Source: Mytilisepta virgata
Taxonomy: Eukaryota > Mollusca > Bivalvia > Mytilida > Mytilidae
Length of the DNA stretch: 64,000 nucleotides
Reading direction: 5' to 3'
Assembly: GCA_028015205.1 (NCBI GenBank)
Contig: CM051516.1
Coordinates: 47,000,230-47,064,229 of the forward strand
Positions 48,391-58,665 of this stretch are shown here, piece by piece; position 1 is the stretch's first letter, and each line of letters starts with the position of its first letter. Both the position numbers and the translations under genes were made by a program. The notes below the pieces were generated by a model. That model ran no database searches. It was not told the DNA's origin and saw nothing but the letters and a program-made list of their open reading frames with translations.

Positions 48391-49247
48391 ATGCGTCATA
48401 ACAATTTAAAATTAATACAAATCACAAAATATTTACGTTTAATTACGTTTTACAATGTCACGTGGTAATGATGATATATCGTGGGAAATATATTAATCAC
48501 GTGTATACGTTGTCCAATGAAAAATTACTGGTTCTCAATGCAATGACCAAATTTCTCAATGGAATTTATTACGACTGAAGTCTGATGAGTAGTATATTTT
48601 GTTAGATAATTAAATAACATAATAATATAATTCAAAAGGGATTTAATCCGAATTAGTAATATATATTCCTATAACGTTTAGGACCATTACGAACAATAAA
48701 AGTTTATACAAAGCATGACAAATTCACGTTTTCACGAAGTCGTGTTTGTATTATTCGTGGGTTTACCAATGAGAATTTACTATTTAAAACCGACTGGTTC
48801 TAGATGACCTTCACCACAATGGAATTTACTACGAGTGAGTAGTAGTAAACAAGGAATAGTATATATTTGGCGAGATAATCAAATCATATATTTCAGACGG
48901 GAGTTAAACCGAATTCAAAATATATATACATATAACATAATTTGCGAACTTTACGATCAAAAAGTACTTAATATAATATAATACATGTATACTAATTATA
49001 ATAAGGAAGATAGTAATTTTATTAAGTTTTTGGCTCATATTGGTGAGCATAATAAACGGAGAAAATGCTACAGAAAACTCTCCGGGAGGTGATAAGATGG
49101 GTCAATTTGTCTAGCAGCCATACTAGAATACTCTTATGATCGTTATTAAAAATACTTTAAAACTGCTAAATCTAAACTTTTTTCAAGAAAACATAGCTCA
49201 GTGTATTTGCAATTGACCTGTAACAAACTCAATATAATCCAACTTAC

Positions 49248-49346
49248 ATTTTAAAGACAGCAATTTAATTTCTAGGACACCCATGGCTTTCATTTTCTCC
49301 ACGAAATCCGTAGTGTGATCTTCGATGTTATCAAACAAACATATTT
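49248..49346 (-). pseudogene. Pseudogene C exon 4 remnant (Walker B)
   Basis: After the acceptor CCAG| the frame gives ICLFDNIEDHTTDFVEKM, close to IFLFDNLEDSTTDPMEKL of gene A. The 3' end is altered, and the donor is T|GTAAGT with a different phase. It is 2.9 kb from exon 3 against 0.2 kb in gene A, so the intron has grown. Confidence 0.75.
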
Positions 49347-49969
49347 CTGGATAAAGGAAAGCACCTTCATACATAAATTTACAATATTTAGTTTTAATTT
49401 ATTCATTACTTAAATGATTAAAAATGATAAAGGTGTAGAAAAACTATTGCGAGAAATCCCCTTTTAGAACGAACATTTACCTGAAAATAGTGTATATAAA
49501 AACATAGTTCCTTGCGCTGCTCGGTTTTATATAAATTAATTAGTATTTTGAATTAAATGTAGTATCTATGGAAAGCTTAGGGTCTTGGCAGAATTTTTAA
49601 ATGTATTTCAAACTATTTTGGGTGTACACACTGTCAGGGATGACCATAAAAAATGATTGACTCTCTGTTTTGATGTGCAAACTTCAGGACCTTAGAGTTC
49701 CAAGGCACATTTCTTATATGCTAGTTAAGTTGAGGCGAGATTTTGAGAAAAGAAAAGAACTGACATGATGCTGTTTTCAAATGATATGCTTCTCACTTTA
49801 TTTAAAATCGACATACATTTTCCATATAAGATTGAAATTTGAAAATTTAACATAGAATGCTATGGGGAAATCTAATGGGATTTTTACTCTTAAACAAATA
49901 TGTCCAAGTATGTCGGCCATTTTTTACGTCACATAACTCTAAAAACAGCACCTACTCTCGTTCAATTAA

Positions 49970-51780
49970 ATTCGTTTTCGCCTTTTCCATTCTTTCATAA
50001 ACTTCGTTTTGAAACATTTAATAACACTTCAAATTGATTTAATTCCAATATATGAAATTATGACATTATGAAATTTATTACCATATTATACGAACGTGGC
50101 AAAAGTAAATGTAGAAAAGACTGAATGATGGCGCATTAATTTTTTCAGGTTTTTTTATCCGCAAAAAAAGCGAATTATTTTTTGGTAAAATTTATGTGAT
50201 TTTTATCTGAAATCAATTTACACGTAACAAATTTTTTCGCGCCATGTGGTGTGTTTAAGCCAATTAACAATTTGACATGTATATCGTATCTTGACATTCC
50301 GAATGTAAGGTATACAGATATGTATACAAGTAAATCGTTTTGATGCCAAACACAGCGGAATTTCAAGATTTAAAAACACAACCATTTTTTAATAATTTAT
50401 GCAGCATTATTATAAAGGTGTTTACGTGTGAGTGGAGAGTGGTTACAAATTTCAATGCATAGATGAATTATTTCAAATGTTTCAGATAAGTAAATGGATT
50501 TCAATTTAATTTAATAATGTATTTTTTAGAATTTATACATTGTTAACATTCGCTATATTAAATAATTAATTTTATTTGCTCATGTGAACGATATTTAATT
50601 TGTGTTGATAGGGTACATTGTAGAAGACAATTCCGCTCAGTGCCGCAATTTCGAAATACAACAATTTGATCGAAAGTGATAATTTTCAAATGAAATATGG
50701 GACGGGCATAGATCTAAAATTCAGCTATTGAATTAGCATAGGCTTAAGAAATACACACTCAAATTAAACTATATGTACATAACACAGACTAAGCGATATC
50801 GTGTGTGTATTGAAAAAAAATATATAGGTTAAATGTGGTGCATTTCATCAATTTTATCGAAAAATTACATAGAAATAACATAAATAATATTACATGGAAA
50901 TCTTGCAATAAATTTTCAATACTGTATTTCTGACTTAGTCCGGAATTACCGCATCCGAGACAGAAATTATCATGACTATAGGGAAAACGGTAGTATTTAT
51001 TTTGCGATAGGGATAATTAAACCCTTTTTCGAATTTTAACCACCTTTTAACAAAAACCCAGAACCAACATTCATATTCAATTAAAGTACTTTCATAAAAG
51101 TATTCAGAAATATATTTGAAAATGCATGATGACTATCTTCCTATTAAGCCAGCTTTACAAATCTAGGGTTACCGCTACTTTGCCGCCCTTTTCTGTGCAG
51201 TGAATACAAAATTTCAAAAAATTGTCAAAAATTCATTTTCACATGTATGTAAAATTCTTTCGTATTTTTATACACCTAATTCATCCTACAACATGAAAAA
51301 ATACGCGTAGTACACACTGACTTTTTGTTCAATCTACAATGTTCTTAAATTTTGACCTGAGTATGGTACACAATTGAGCAACCGAGTAAATACTACCATT
51401 TTCCCTTTAGTGTTGAATGTTACGAGAGTAAAGAGAAATTTGAAGGATAATGAAAGTCGGGTGAGTTTTAGCTTTCTGTATTCATGGCATGATATAACCC
51501 TCTGGGACAGAAATTGTCGCAACTCTGGTACAGTTTTCGTCGCAAATTTTCCCGAGGCTGCCATATTGTTATTGTTTCTTTGCCTAACAAAACGTCACGT
51601 GATACGTCATTCTTTACCTCCGTCGACGTCGCAAAGAGCGATCGATCTCGAAAAAGTCGTAGTGCTTAAATCATCTAGTTTAAGATTAATAGACATTTTC
51701 CAAACTATTTCCGTGCATTTCTATGTAAGAAAATTACCGATCACATGATAGCCTGATACGTCATGCAGCCACGTGATGAC
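49970..51780. repeat. Diverged long repeat, copy 2 (partner at 39660-41400)
   Basis: It matches copy 1 in block order. It lies in the expanded intron between exons 4 and 3 of pseudogene C. The 51374-51748 frame on the plus strand runs over the GTCACGTGAT-rich end and is not a gene. Confidence 0.5.
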
Positions 51781-51903
51781 TGCCAAATTTAATGTTATAC
51801 TAAAAGCTTGTATCGTAAAAAATAGTCCCATTTAACATTTTTGTACATGTTACGCCATCCCTCATTAGTGAAATTCATCATTAGGCATTGATATAAATAG
51901 ACA

Positions 51904-52068
51904 TAAATAGACAATAACTGCGCATTGACTTGACATAAAATCGATATACGGATGAAGCATAGAATCGGGTCAAAATGTGCATAGGGTTTCCCCAAGTATT
52001 TTACCCGATTCGTACCGAATTCGTATATCAAATTTCATGTCAAGTCAATGCACTGTTATTGTCTTTAT
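51904..52068. repeat. Long fold-back (near-perfect inverted repeat)
   Basis: The left arm 51904-51952 pairs with the right arm 52020-52068; both contain GACAATAAC(T/A)G(C/T)GCATTGACTTGACAT. An inner pair, GAATCGGGT at 51962 with ACCCGATTC at 52003, continues the stem. The whole would form a hairpin of about 165 nt. It is in the pseudogene C intron. Confidence 0.85.
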
Positions 52069-52196
52069 ACTGTAAGTAGGTGTGGCCTATATGTTATATA
52101 CTGTCAGTGACCCTATATCACTTGTCAATATACTGTCAACGCATTTTGATTGTTCAAATAGAACGATTGCAGTATATAAAAAAGTATTAAACATAC

Positions 52197-52393
52197 GTTT
52201 CCTATTCTCCTTGTTGTTTAAATAATTTGTCAGAATCTCTCTCAAAGCCGATTCCTCCATGACAGCTGTGTATAAATTTTCTTCTTCATCTTTTTCTGTT
52301 GCGTAAGCAAAGGCACAGGCACATGGAGATCCCCTCAGTTCACTAATACTATGGACTATTGTCCTTAGAAAATCACTAAAGGTTCTTTGTTCT
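52197..52393 (-). pseudogene. Pseudogene C exon 3 (still open)
   Basis: It encodes REQRTFSDFLRTIVHSISEL, a Cys/Ala-containing insert and EESALREILTNYLNN. It is 197 nt against 194 in gene A, with both splice sites and phases intact. Confidence 0.8.
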
Positions 52394-53359
52394 CTGTAAC
52401 AGAAGAGAAACTGTTACAATCTATGATATGTATGACTTGATATACACATTTCGAAACACTATGCAGTGTCAGCAGTACTAAATGAACCTTTTTATTTGCA
52501 TTAGATTTAGGAACAAAATTAATGAACATATACTTTTACCATATTCAGGGTTGGAAGTGATCCCTGTACTGACATTGTACTTTACATAGTTAACTCTCAA
52601 TTAACACAGGACACTTTCGCATCCGAAGAAATAGCACCATTATATGACGATAGCCTCGAAGATAGTGACGATACAACACCGTATATTTAAACATCGAGAC
52701 TTGTACCTACGTAGTCCGATCCTCTTACCACTATATCTAGGTGTGTTTAAAGTACTAGTAATGCACGGTTATTGTTAAAAAAAATGTACAAAACGGAAAT
52801 AATGAATAGCAATTTTTAATGACGACAAAAAGTGTAAAGTCTAAATCCATAAAGGATTCTGACAAGAGGAATTAATACAAATCCCCTGTACGATAACAAT
52901 TATGAATGTAGAGGTAACGTGAAATTTATGGTCCATTTTTATCGTCTTTATTTTCTTTCTTTTTTTTTATTTCTTCAAATTTTCAACGATGCAAGTCGCC
53001 ATTTACATACATCTTCATCGTCCGTTCACATCCTTTAGATTAATACCTGAAATCACATAGAATAACTTGCCTTTTGTACATATAAAAACGAAGAAGTACA
53101 TATAATGGTTGTCAGACAAACAAGATCCCTTGGGTTGATGCCAGGACTCGTCTTGATAATCGAGTAGGGCATGAGCTTTTAGCTCAATGTTGAATACCAT
53201 ACAGCTACTTTTGAGATGAAGAAAAGACATAAATTCGCTGTTATCCTGTAGAACCATTGTGTTTGTCCGTGGTCTTAATGTGGTTCGAAGTTCTCTTCCT
53301 TTTTTTTCTTTTTTTTGAAGTTTTATTCGTTTTACTTTGGATTTTTTTTTATTTCGTAC

Positions 53360-53454
53360 CGTAGTTCAACTTTAAATGTGGTCCAATTTTCGCGGCGAAA
53401 CACAACACACCGCATTAGCCAGACATGTTCCTCCTAATCCACACAGGAGAATTC
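53360..53454 (-). pseudogene. Pseudogene C exon 2 remnant (Walker A lost)
   Basis: It reads ILLCGLGG then TCLANAV: the codons for M-G-K are missing, so the P-loop Lys is deleted. Further on, a 2-base loss shifts the frame to a stop. The donor has decayed from GTAAGA to GTACGA. Confidence 0.85.
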
Positions 53455-54011
53455 CTAGAACAAAATGACAATATTGGAGTGATATTCTACAGGATAAATG
53501 CGGATGTGCTTACCTATTTATTCATAAAATGGTTTTTTTAATATCAGAAATAAGTTTTGCATTATATTTGCTGCTATTGTAGATGATTACATTCAGAGTG
53601 GTGAAATATGGTAAACTTTGGGTGAAATAAAAGTTAACCAAAAATTTCGTATTCCAATCTCGGAAGTGATAACTTTCGTTATTCTGAAATTTCGAAGCGT
53701 AGTCTTATAAGATTATAAACCCTTATATTTTCTCATTAAATCTTCTCAGTTTGTTTGTGTTGTAAATAGAATAACTTACCTTAAAATTTCGAATACCTAA
53801 TATATACAATACAAACTCATTTGCTATATGCGGATTCGTAAATTAATAAACACAATGAGTTGCTGAGTCATAAGTTGTTCGAAATCACGCTTAGTTGTTC
53901 CATGAATAATATTTTAATTGAAAAGAAGAGAATACAAATTAGCTTACCTAAGTTCTTTTCCCAACGATGTTCATATTTCATTAATAATTTTGATCTAATT
54001 GGTAAACATAC

Positions 54012-54400
54012 ATTTCTTGTCTCCAGATTGTATTGCATCTTCGACTTCTGTCATTTCCTTTTCTCTGCCAATAAAATGCTGATCTTTGAATAGTCCTCTT
54101 TTTATACAAATTTGTCGAACTTTTCTCAAATTCCGTCGAAATTGCTGCAAACAGTCTTTAACATTACCTGATCATAATTGGGTATGGTAATTTAGATAAC
54201 CAGTTAGGTTGATAAGAAACTCCAACAAGTCATTTTTATCACTAAAGTTGTTTTCAAAAGCTTCAAAGTATAAGTTAGTACTGTTAATGTATCTTGCCTG
54301 TACACCAGGTTGTCTGTATGACAACTTTATAACCTGTTGGAAAATATCTGGCTGTCCATCCCAATATTCTGTGAAATAATGCTTGAATTTCGACACGATT
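54012..54400 (-). pseudogene. Pseudogene C exon 1 remnant
   Basis: It is collinear with gene A residues from KHYFTEYWDGQPDIFQQV to the GR-E-K/N-E-M segment, with an in-frame stop after HTQL. Beyond the stop the frame remains open through LRKVRQICIKRG and HFIGREKEMTEV, so the stop is a recent single change. The donor T|GTATGT is still present. Confidence 0.85.
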
Positions 54401-54420
54401 TTTTCTTGTTTTAACAAGTA

Positions 54421-55800
54421 AACTTTACCATTAATTTAAGTAGAGATAGATGTATGTTATATTTTTCTAATAGATATAGTTCCTCGTCTTGTATGATATT
54501 TCTCTTTTTAATATCAGTTGACCAAAACTTAACGTAACAAAATCAACGACTTAATTTAGATTTATATTAGATAGGTATAAAATAATATATGTGTATACTT
54601 TTTTGTCGAAATCATTCTTTAAAGATTTTAAATGAAGACGTGATGTTTTCAAGTAATTCATAGATAAGTTTTTAGAATTACATGTACATAATGTACATAG
54701 CCAAAAAACGGCTAACAACATTACAATAAAGAATCGTTTACCTAGATGTACTTTTAACTGAACCAACGTAAGGAAATTTCAAAAAATAATTCGGTTTTAT
54801 GTATACGATTAATAGAGAATTGCGTGCTCAATTTTAAGGTAGTTTTTGTTATTATGATATTTCACTGTTATAATGTCATGTCACTTTATATAAAACTAGC
54901 TAACTACCATAAAAAGGTGGAATAGCTTTTCGTAGCCCTGAGCAGAGTGCCCCACCATTTTCGGAGGGTTATATATTTGTTGTTGTTTTTTTTTTAAAGC
55001 AATGGGTTAAAACATTATATTGCTTTCCAAACGAATTCGCCCTACTTTGTCGTTACTATGACTTGTTTATATCCTATAGCAATAATTGTAAAACAAAAAG
55101 AAACAATATTCAAAAGTAAACCGAAAAACATTGTACTTTAATTGCCTTCATTTAAAAAAAAGTTCACTTGTTATGCGCTATATTAGGTATGTTTGTTTTG
55201 AAAGCTCACTAAACGTGACTTATAATTCTATGTTATATCCAAGTGTGAAATAAATTTTTCGTTTTCTAAATTAATTGTTCTATTTATTGTGTAAAAATAT
55301 TCAGCACATAATCTCTTTGTCATTGTCTTATCTTCTCATTGCTCATTAAAAAAAACATGGAAAAAACCACCCGCTTTTAGAAGTGAAAAAGTACTTTATT
55401 AATACATGTAGTATCATCTGCGGTATAATTACTGCGCATATAATTGTCATGGTGTCATTTTTGTCCAAAATTCTTAGATTTCGAAAAATAAATCTTTAAT
55501 GAAAGTTTATAAGATTTAGTCAATGTTACAACATTTGGTCAATTTTACTTTAATATTTTCAGTCTTAAACAAGTTTACAATTTGTTTCAAATATTTTATA
55601 AATATCATTTTCGTGAGAAAATATCTAAAACATTTTTAATGTAATAAAAACCAAATAATCCCCTATTAAAAGCTCCTTGCATAGATATACTTTTATAAAT
55701 AAATTATGTTTACTAATTAGTTGAGATATAAAGTGTAGACAACTCAAGTGCCTCAAGTGCCTCAGTCTCATCATTTCAAAGTCAAACTAAAACATCTAAC
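54421..55800. other. No supported gene
   Basis: The segment 54412-54520 is the copy of gene A's 5' flank. Beyond it the sequence is AT-rich and unremarkable. Confidence 0.4.
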
Positions 55801-56062
55801 TTTGACCTAAATTTTGACTTGTCACAATCTGGTCTTACTAAACAAAAAAAGGATAAATTGAATAAATTTTTACAAGAAAATAGGTCAAGCTTTGCAACAT
55901 CATTATCAGAATTAGGTAAAACTGAGGTTTACAAGCATAGAATTGCGACAATACCTGGTGCTAGACCAGTAATATCTATTTTTTATAGAAATAGAATAGG
56001 GAGCAAGAAAAACAAATTCAAGAGCTAAAAGATCATAATTTAATAGGAGAGTCTAACTCCGA

Positions 56063-56395
56063 ATGGTGATGGTAAAGAAAAAGAAAGGGGAATTTAGGTT
56101 TGCTGTTGACTATAGAAAACTTAACAAAGTCACAGTTCCCATGTCTTTTCCTATACCACACATTGAAAGTGTGTTTGATGCTTTAGGAGAAGCAAAAGAC
56201 TGTAACTTCACAAATTTAGATTTTAAAAGTTCTTTTTTGCAAATTCCGCTGGACCCTGAAACAAAACACAAGAGTGCTTTCATAACTCAGTCAGGTGTTT
56301 ACGAATGGAAGCGTCTCAGTTATGGCTTGATGAATGCAGCCATCACTTTTCAATGCTTAATAACTCAAGTTTTAAGAGGACTCAATTGGAACTGA
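56063..56395 (+). pseudogene. Gypsy RT core fragment
   Basis: It is an open stretch of 110 codons carrying the RT entry motif DYRKLN and LDFKSSFLQIPL (usually DL-x-S-G-Y-x-Q-I; here the Gly-Tyr is changed) and ending before the YxDD box. The catalytic box is lost by deletion. Confidence 0.75.
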
Positions 56396-56471
56396 ACACA
56401 GCGCTCTTACCTGTCTTAAAACCGCTAAACTTTCAAAGAGGTTAGAAAGATGGGCTATCCAAATACAGGAT

Positions 56472-56894
56472 TTGGATTTTGAAATCATTCATAGGCCAGG
56501 TCGTAGCAATGTTGTCGCTGATTGTCTGAGCAGTAGGCCATATCCAAAAGAGCCGGCGATTCAGTCATCAACGATGTTACAATCTGAGTCTGCAGTGGAA
56601 TCTTTAACTGAGGGTTGGCAAACAGTCGTTACTTTTGATTATAGTGATGATGTTCCTGAGTCTTGTTCAGTCATTTCTGCAATTGATGACGAATTTCAAG
56701 AGGATTTGAACAATCCTGTTTCTCTGTTTCACAAACAGAAGGAATGTCCTGATTTTTGTGATATTATTAAATATCTTCAAGATAGGACTCTTCCTGAAGA
56801 TGAGAAATTGAGAAGGTTCGTGGTTGCTGAAAGTCCTTATTACTCAATCTCTGAAGGTATGTTGTTTCATTTTTATCAGAGGCTGTGTCATTAG
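56472..56894 (+). pseudogene. Gypsy RNase H end and linker fragment
   Basis: It starts DFEIIHRPGRSNVVADCLSS, the well-known RNase H C-terminal motif (…N-x-x-A-D-x-L-S-R), with the terminal Arg preceded by SS. It continues into a linker typical of the region before integrase and stops at a TAG. Confidence 0.7.
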
Positions 56895-57298
56895 CTTCCC
56901 AAGGAGTTACGTCAAATTAAGCAGATTGCACTACACAGGTCATTAAGAGAGGAAGCTCTTCATGCATATCATGATGGTTTGGCAGGTGGAGGGCATTAAG
57001 AATCAGGCAAGGTCTATTCATCTCTTTGGAAAAATATTATTGGCCTAAAATGCACGCAGATGTGATACATTATATCAAGATTTGTGATAGATGTCAACGT
57101 GCTAAAAGGAATAATAATCCAAACAACCCACGGTTGTCGCCTATGCCTTTAGTTCGTAGATTTCATCGTTAGCACATAGATATTCTAGGTCCATTGTCAA
57201 AAACAAAGGATGGGTTTGAACGAGTAGGGTCTATCAGGTACATCCATGAGGGTACTCGTACATCATTATACAGGCACGCATATACCGGAAGTTGTAAT

Positions 57299-57619
57299 AT
57301 GAAAGTTGCGCATAAAACGGAAAGTAAAAGTAAGATGATGAAAGCGAAAGTGAAAACACATGTTTTTTTTACATTCGTAATGGAACAACGAGCTGCCGGT
57401 GTTTATGATTCTTTGGAAAGTATAATATGTAATTTGGAAAGATGCAGGGACTGCTGCACAGGAGACTATACGTCATATCATTGTCCACTCTGTCCTGTGT
57501 GGAAGTATAAACCTAGACAACTGTCTAAAGTCAAGAAACATTTGGAGGTACACTGGAAAACAGCCGTGCAAGGAAGAAATGGTGAGCACATCGATTCAGT
57601 AATATCTAAAATGTACTGA
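57299..57619 (+). CDS. Small ORF with a C2H2-like zinc finger, directly after the gypsy fragment
   Basis: The frame that enters as gypsy integrase (57194, SKTKDGFE) leaves homology near 57220 and runs to a stop at 57619. An ATG at 57299 would give 106 residues: a basic start (KTESKSKMMKAKVK) and then YHCPLCPVWKYKPRQLSKVKKHLEVHW. That fits C-x2-C-x15-H-x3-H, with extra Cys residues (CRDCCTGDYT) before it. Just upstream is CCGGAAGT (57285), an ETS-type word. It may be the first exon of a gene or a second element's ORF captured by the gypsy insertion. No splice support. Confidence 0.4.
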   Translation: MKVAHKTESKSKMMKAKVKTHVFFTFVMEQRAAGVYDSLESIICNLERCRDCCTGDYTSYHCPLCPVWKYKPRQLSKVKKHLEVHWKTAVQGRNGEHIDSVISKMY

Positions 57620-58079
57620 GCTATAGTATTCGCATTCTAAATTTATCTTGACCTGTAGTCACTTCCTTAATTTTACATTTTATTTTTGTCGCGCGGGTAT
57701 GAATTTAGTAATTGAAAACATAAGATTTATAAAAATAATTGTAGTAAATGTTTCATGTTATACACGCGACTAAAGTATTGCCTCTCCTGATAATTTCCCT
57801 ATATATTTTATATAAAAGCAATACACTAGAAAATCCCGTCAAGGCACTCTCGTATCCGATTTTTTACACAGTAAAAAGAAGAATAAACCACATATTTTAA
57901 ATCTAATTTTGTTAAATTTCTAGGGATTGTGTAATCTTTGGTTTGAAGTATTCAAAAGATAAATTTCAGTTGTGACACCACTAGTACTGTTTCATATACA
58001 TGTATGGGTTTATTCTGCTGAATTAGCGGTATGGTCTTTAAAAAAAAAAAAATAATTTTTACTTGTGAATTCTTTCTTA
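57620..58079. other. No supported gene
   Basis: AT-rich flank between the zinc-finger ORF and the MITE; nothing seen. Confidence 0.4.
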
Positions 58080-58369
58080 GGGAGCAACCATTTGATATTT
58101 ATGGGGGGGGCATGGAAGGAATTTGAAATAAAAAGGCAGGATGCAAATTTTCAATGAAAAAAAGGCAGGATCAAATTTGTGAAGAAAAAAAAAGGCAGGA
58201 TGCCAATATCCCAGGATTCAAATAGTGTTGAATATTGAAAAAAAATCTAGGCGCGCTTGCGCGCCGAAAAAAAAAGGCAGGATAAAAAATGTCGCAGAAA
58301 AAAAGGCAGGATCCAAAGTTCCTTCCATGCCCCCCCCCCCCCCCCCATAAAAATCAAATGGTTGCTCCC
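58080..58369. mobile_element. PIF/Harbinger-type MITE (290 bp)
   Basis: The terminal inverted repeats GGGAGCAACCATTTGATATT and, at the right end, the complement (CATAAAAATCAAATGGTTGCTCCC) are flanked by TTA on both sides (58077-58079 and 58370-58372), a TWA target duplication. The inside has five AAAAAGGCAGG motifs and an 18-C run near 58330. It shares its ends with the 37097-38565 element. No coding capacity; the minus frame 58218-58406 is an artefact. Confidence 0.9.
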
Positions 58370-58665
58370 TTACTATCATATCATAATACGCGATGACAAG
58401 TAACATTTCAACAATATGCCAAGACCACGAGAAGAAATATATTTGACTTAGCTTCTAATAGAAAAAATTAACTGTAAATAGCAATATATATAGTTGATTT
58501 GAAAATAAGTTGTTTTACAAACAAGGATTAAAACACCTCAGTCACAGTTAAAAGTATTTTCCTTACGCAATAATTTCAAAAAACAAAAAGGACGAAGGGA
58601 TTAATGAGAATATTATACACCATATCCCTTCTTTCTTATTACTTTTTGCAAAAAAGAAATGTAAT
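58370..58665. other. Short spacer, no gene seen
   Basis: AT-rich sequence between the MITE and the satellite. Confidence 0.4.

Larger units (their letters stand above)
47756..49247. other. Flank and intron-like DNA with a hairpin pair
   Basis: AT-rich between the LINE and the exon-4 remnant of copy C. The paired hairpins at 48182-48231 and 48341-48390 are the only structured feature seen. No gene is supported. Confidence 0.45.
49248..54420 (-). pseudogene. NLR-like pseudogene C: broken copy of the 5' half of gene A
   Basis: Remnants of gene A exons 1-4 lie in order at about 54012-54400, 53360-53454, 52197-52393 and 49248-49346. Exon 1 lost about 190 bp including the start codon, and a G-to-T change makes a stop (TGA) after HTQL at 54172. 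The exon 1/2 junction would also create TGA. Exon 2 is 95 nt instead of 106 and lacks nine bases that encode Met-Gly-Lys of the Walker A loop, plus a frameshift. Exon 3 is still open with conserved phases. Exon 4 keeps a Walker B-like ICLFDN but has a different end. No counterpart of exons 5-12 is seen; the LINE at 43.8-47.75 kb lies beyond exon 4 on the downstream side. It could not make a working ATPase, though exon 3 might still be transcribed. Confidence 0.85.
55801..57210 (+). mobile_element. Ty3/gypsy-type LTR retrotransposon fragment
   Basis: Plus-strand pieces run in the order of a gypsy pol: a linker before RT (55819-56028), an RT core with FRFAVDYRKLNKVT near 56095 and YEWKRLSYGLMNA near 56310, then a jump to the RNase H end with IIHRPGRSNVVADCLSS near 56490. 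It continues to an integrase zinc finger with YYWPKMHADVIHYIKICDRC near 57040 and the start of the core (DILGPLSKTKDGFE) near 57185. RT after LMNA is deleted into RNase H, and several stops interrupt it. Gag, protease and LTRs are absent. It is inactive. Confidence 0.8.

Noticed and set aside
50175..52031. Short frames in the repeat and fold-back (50175-50366, 51334-51564, 51795-52031)
   Set aside because: Overlap repeated or palindromic DNA, no domains.
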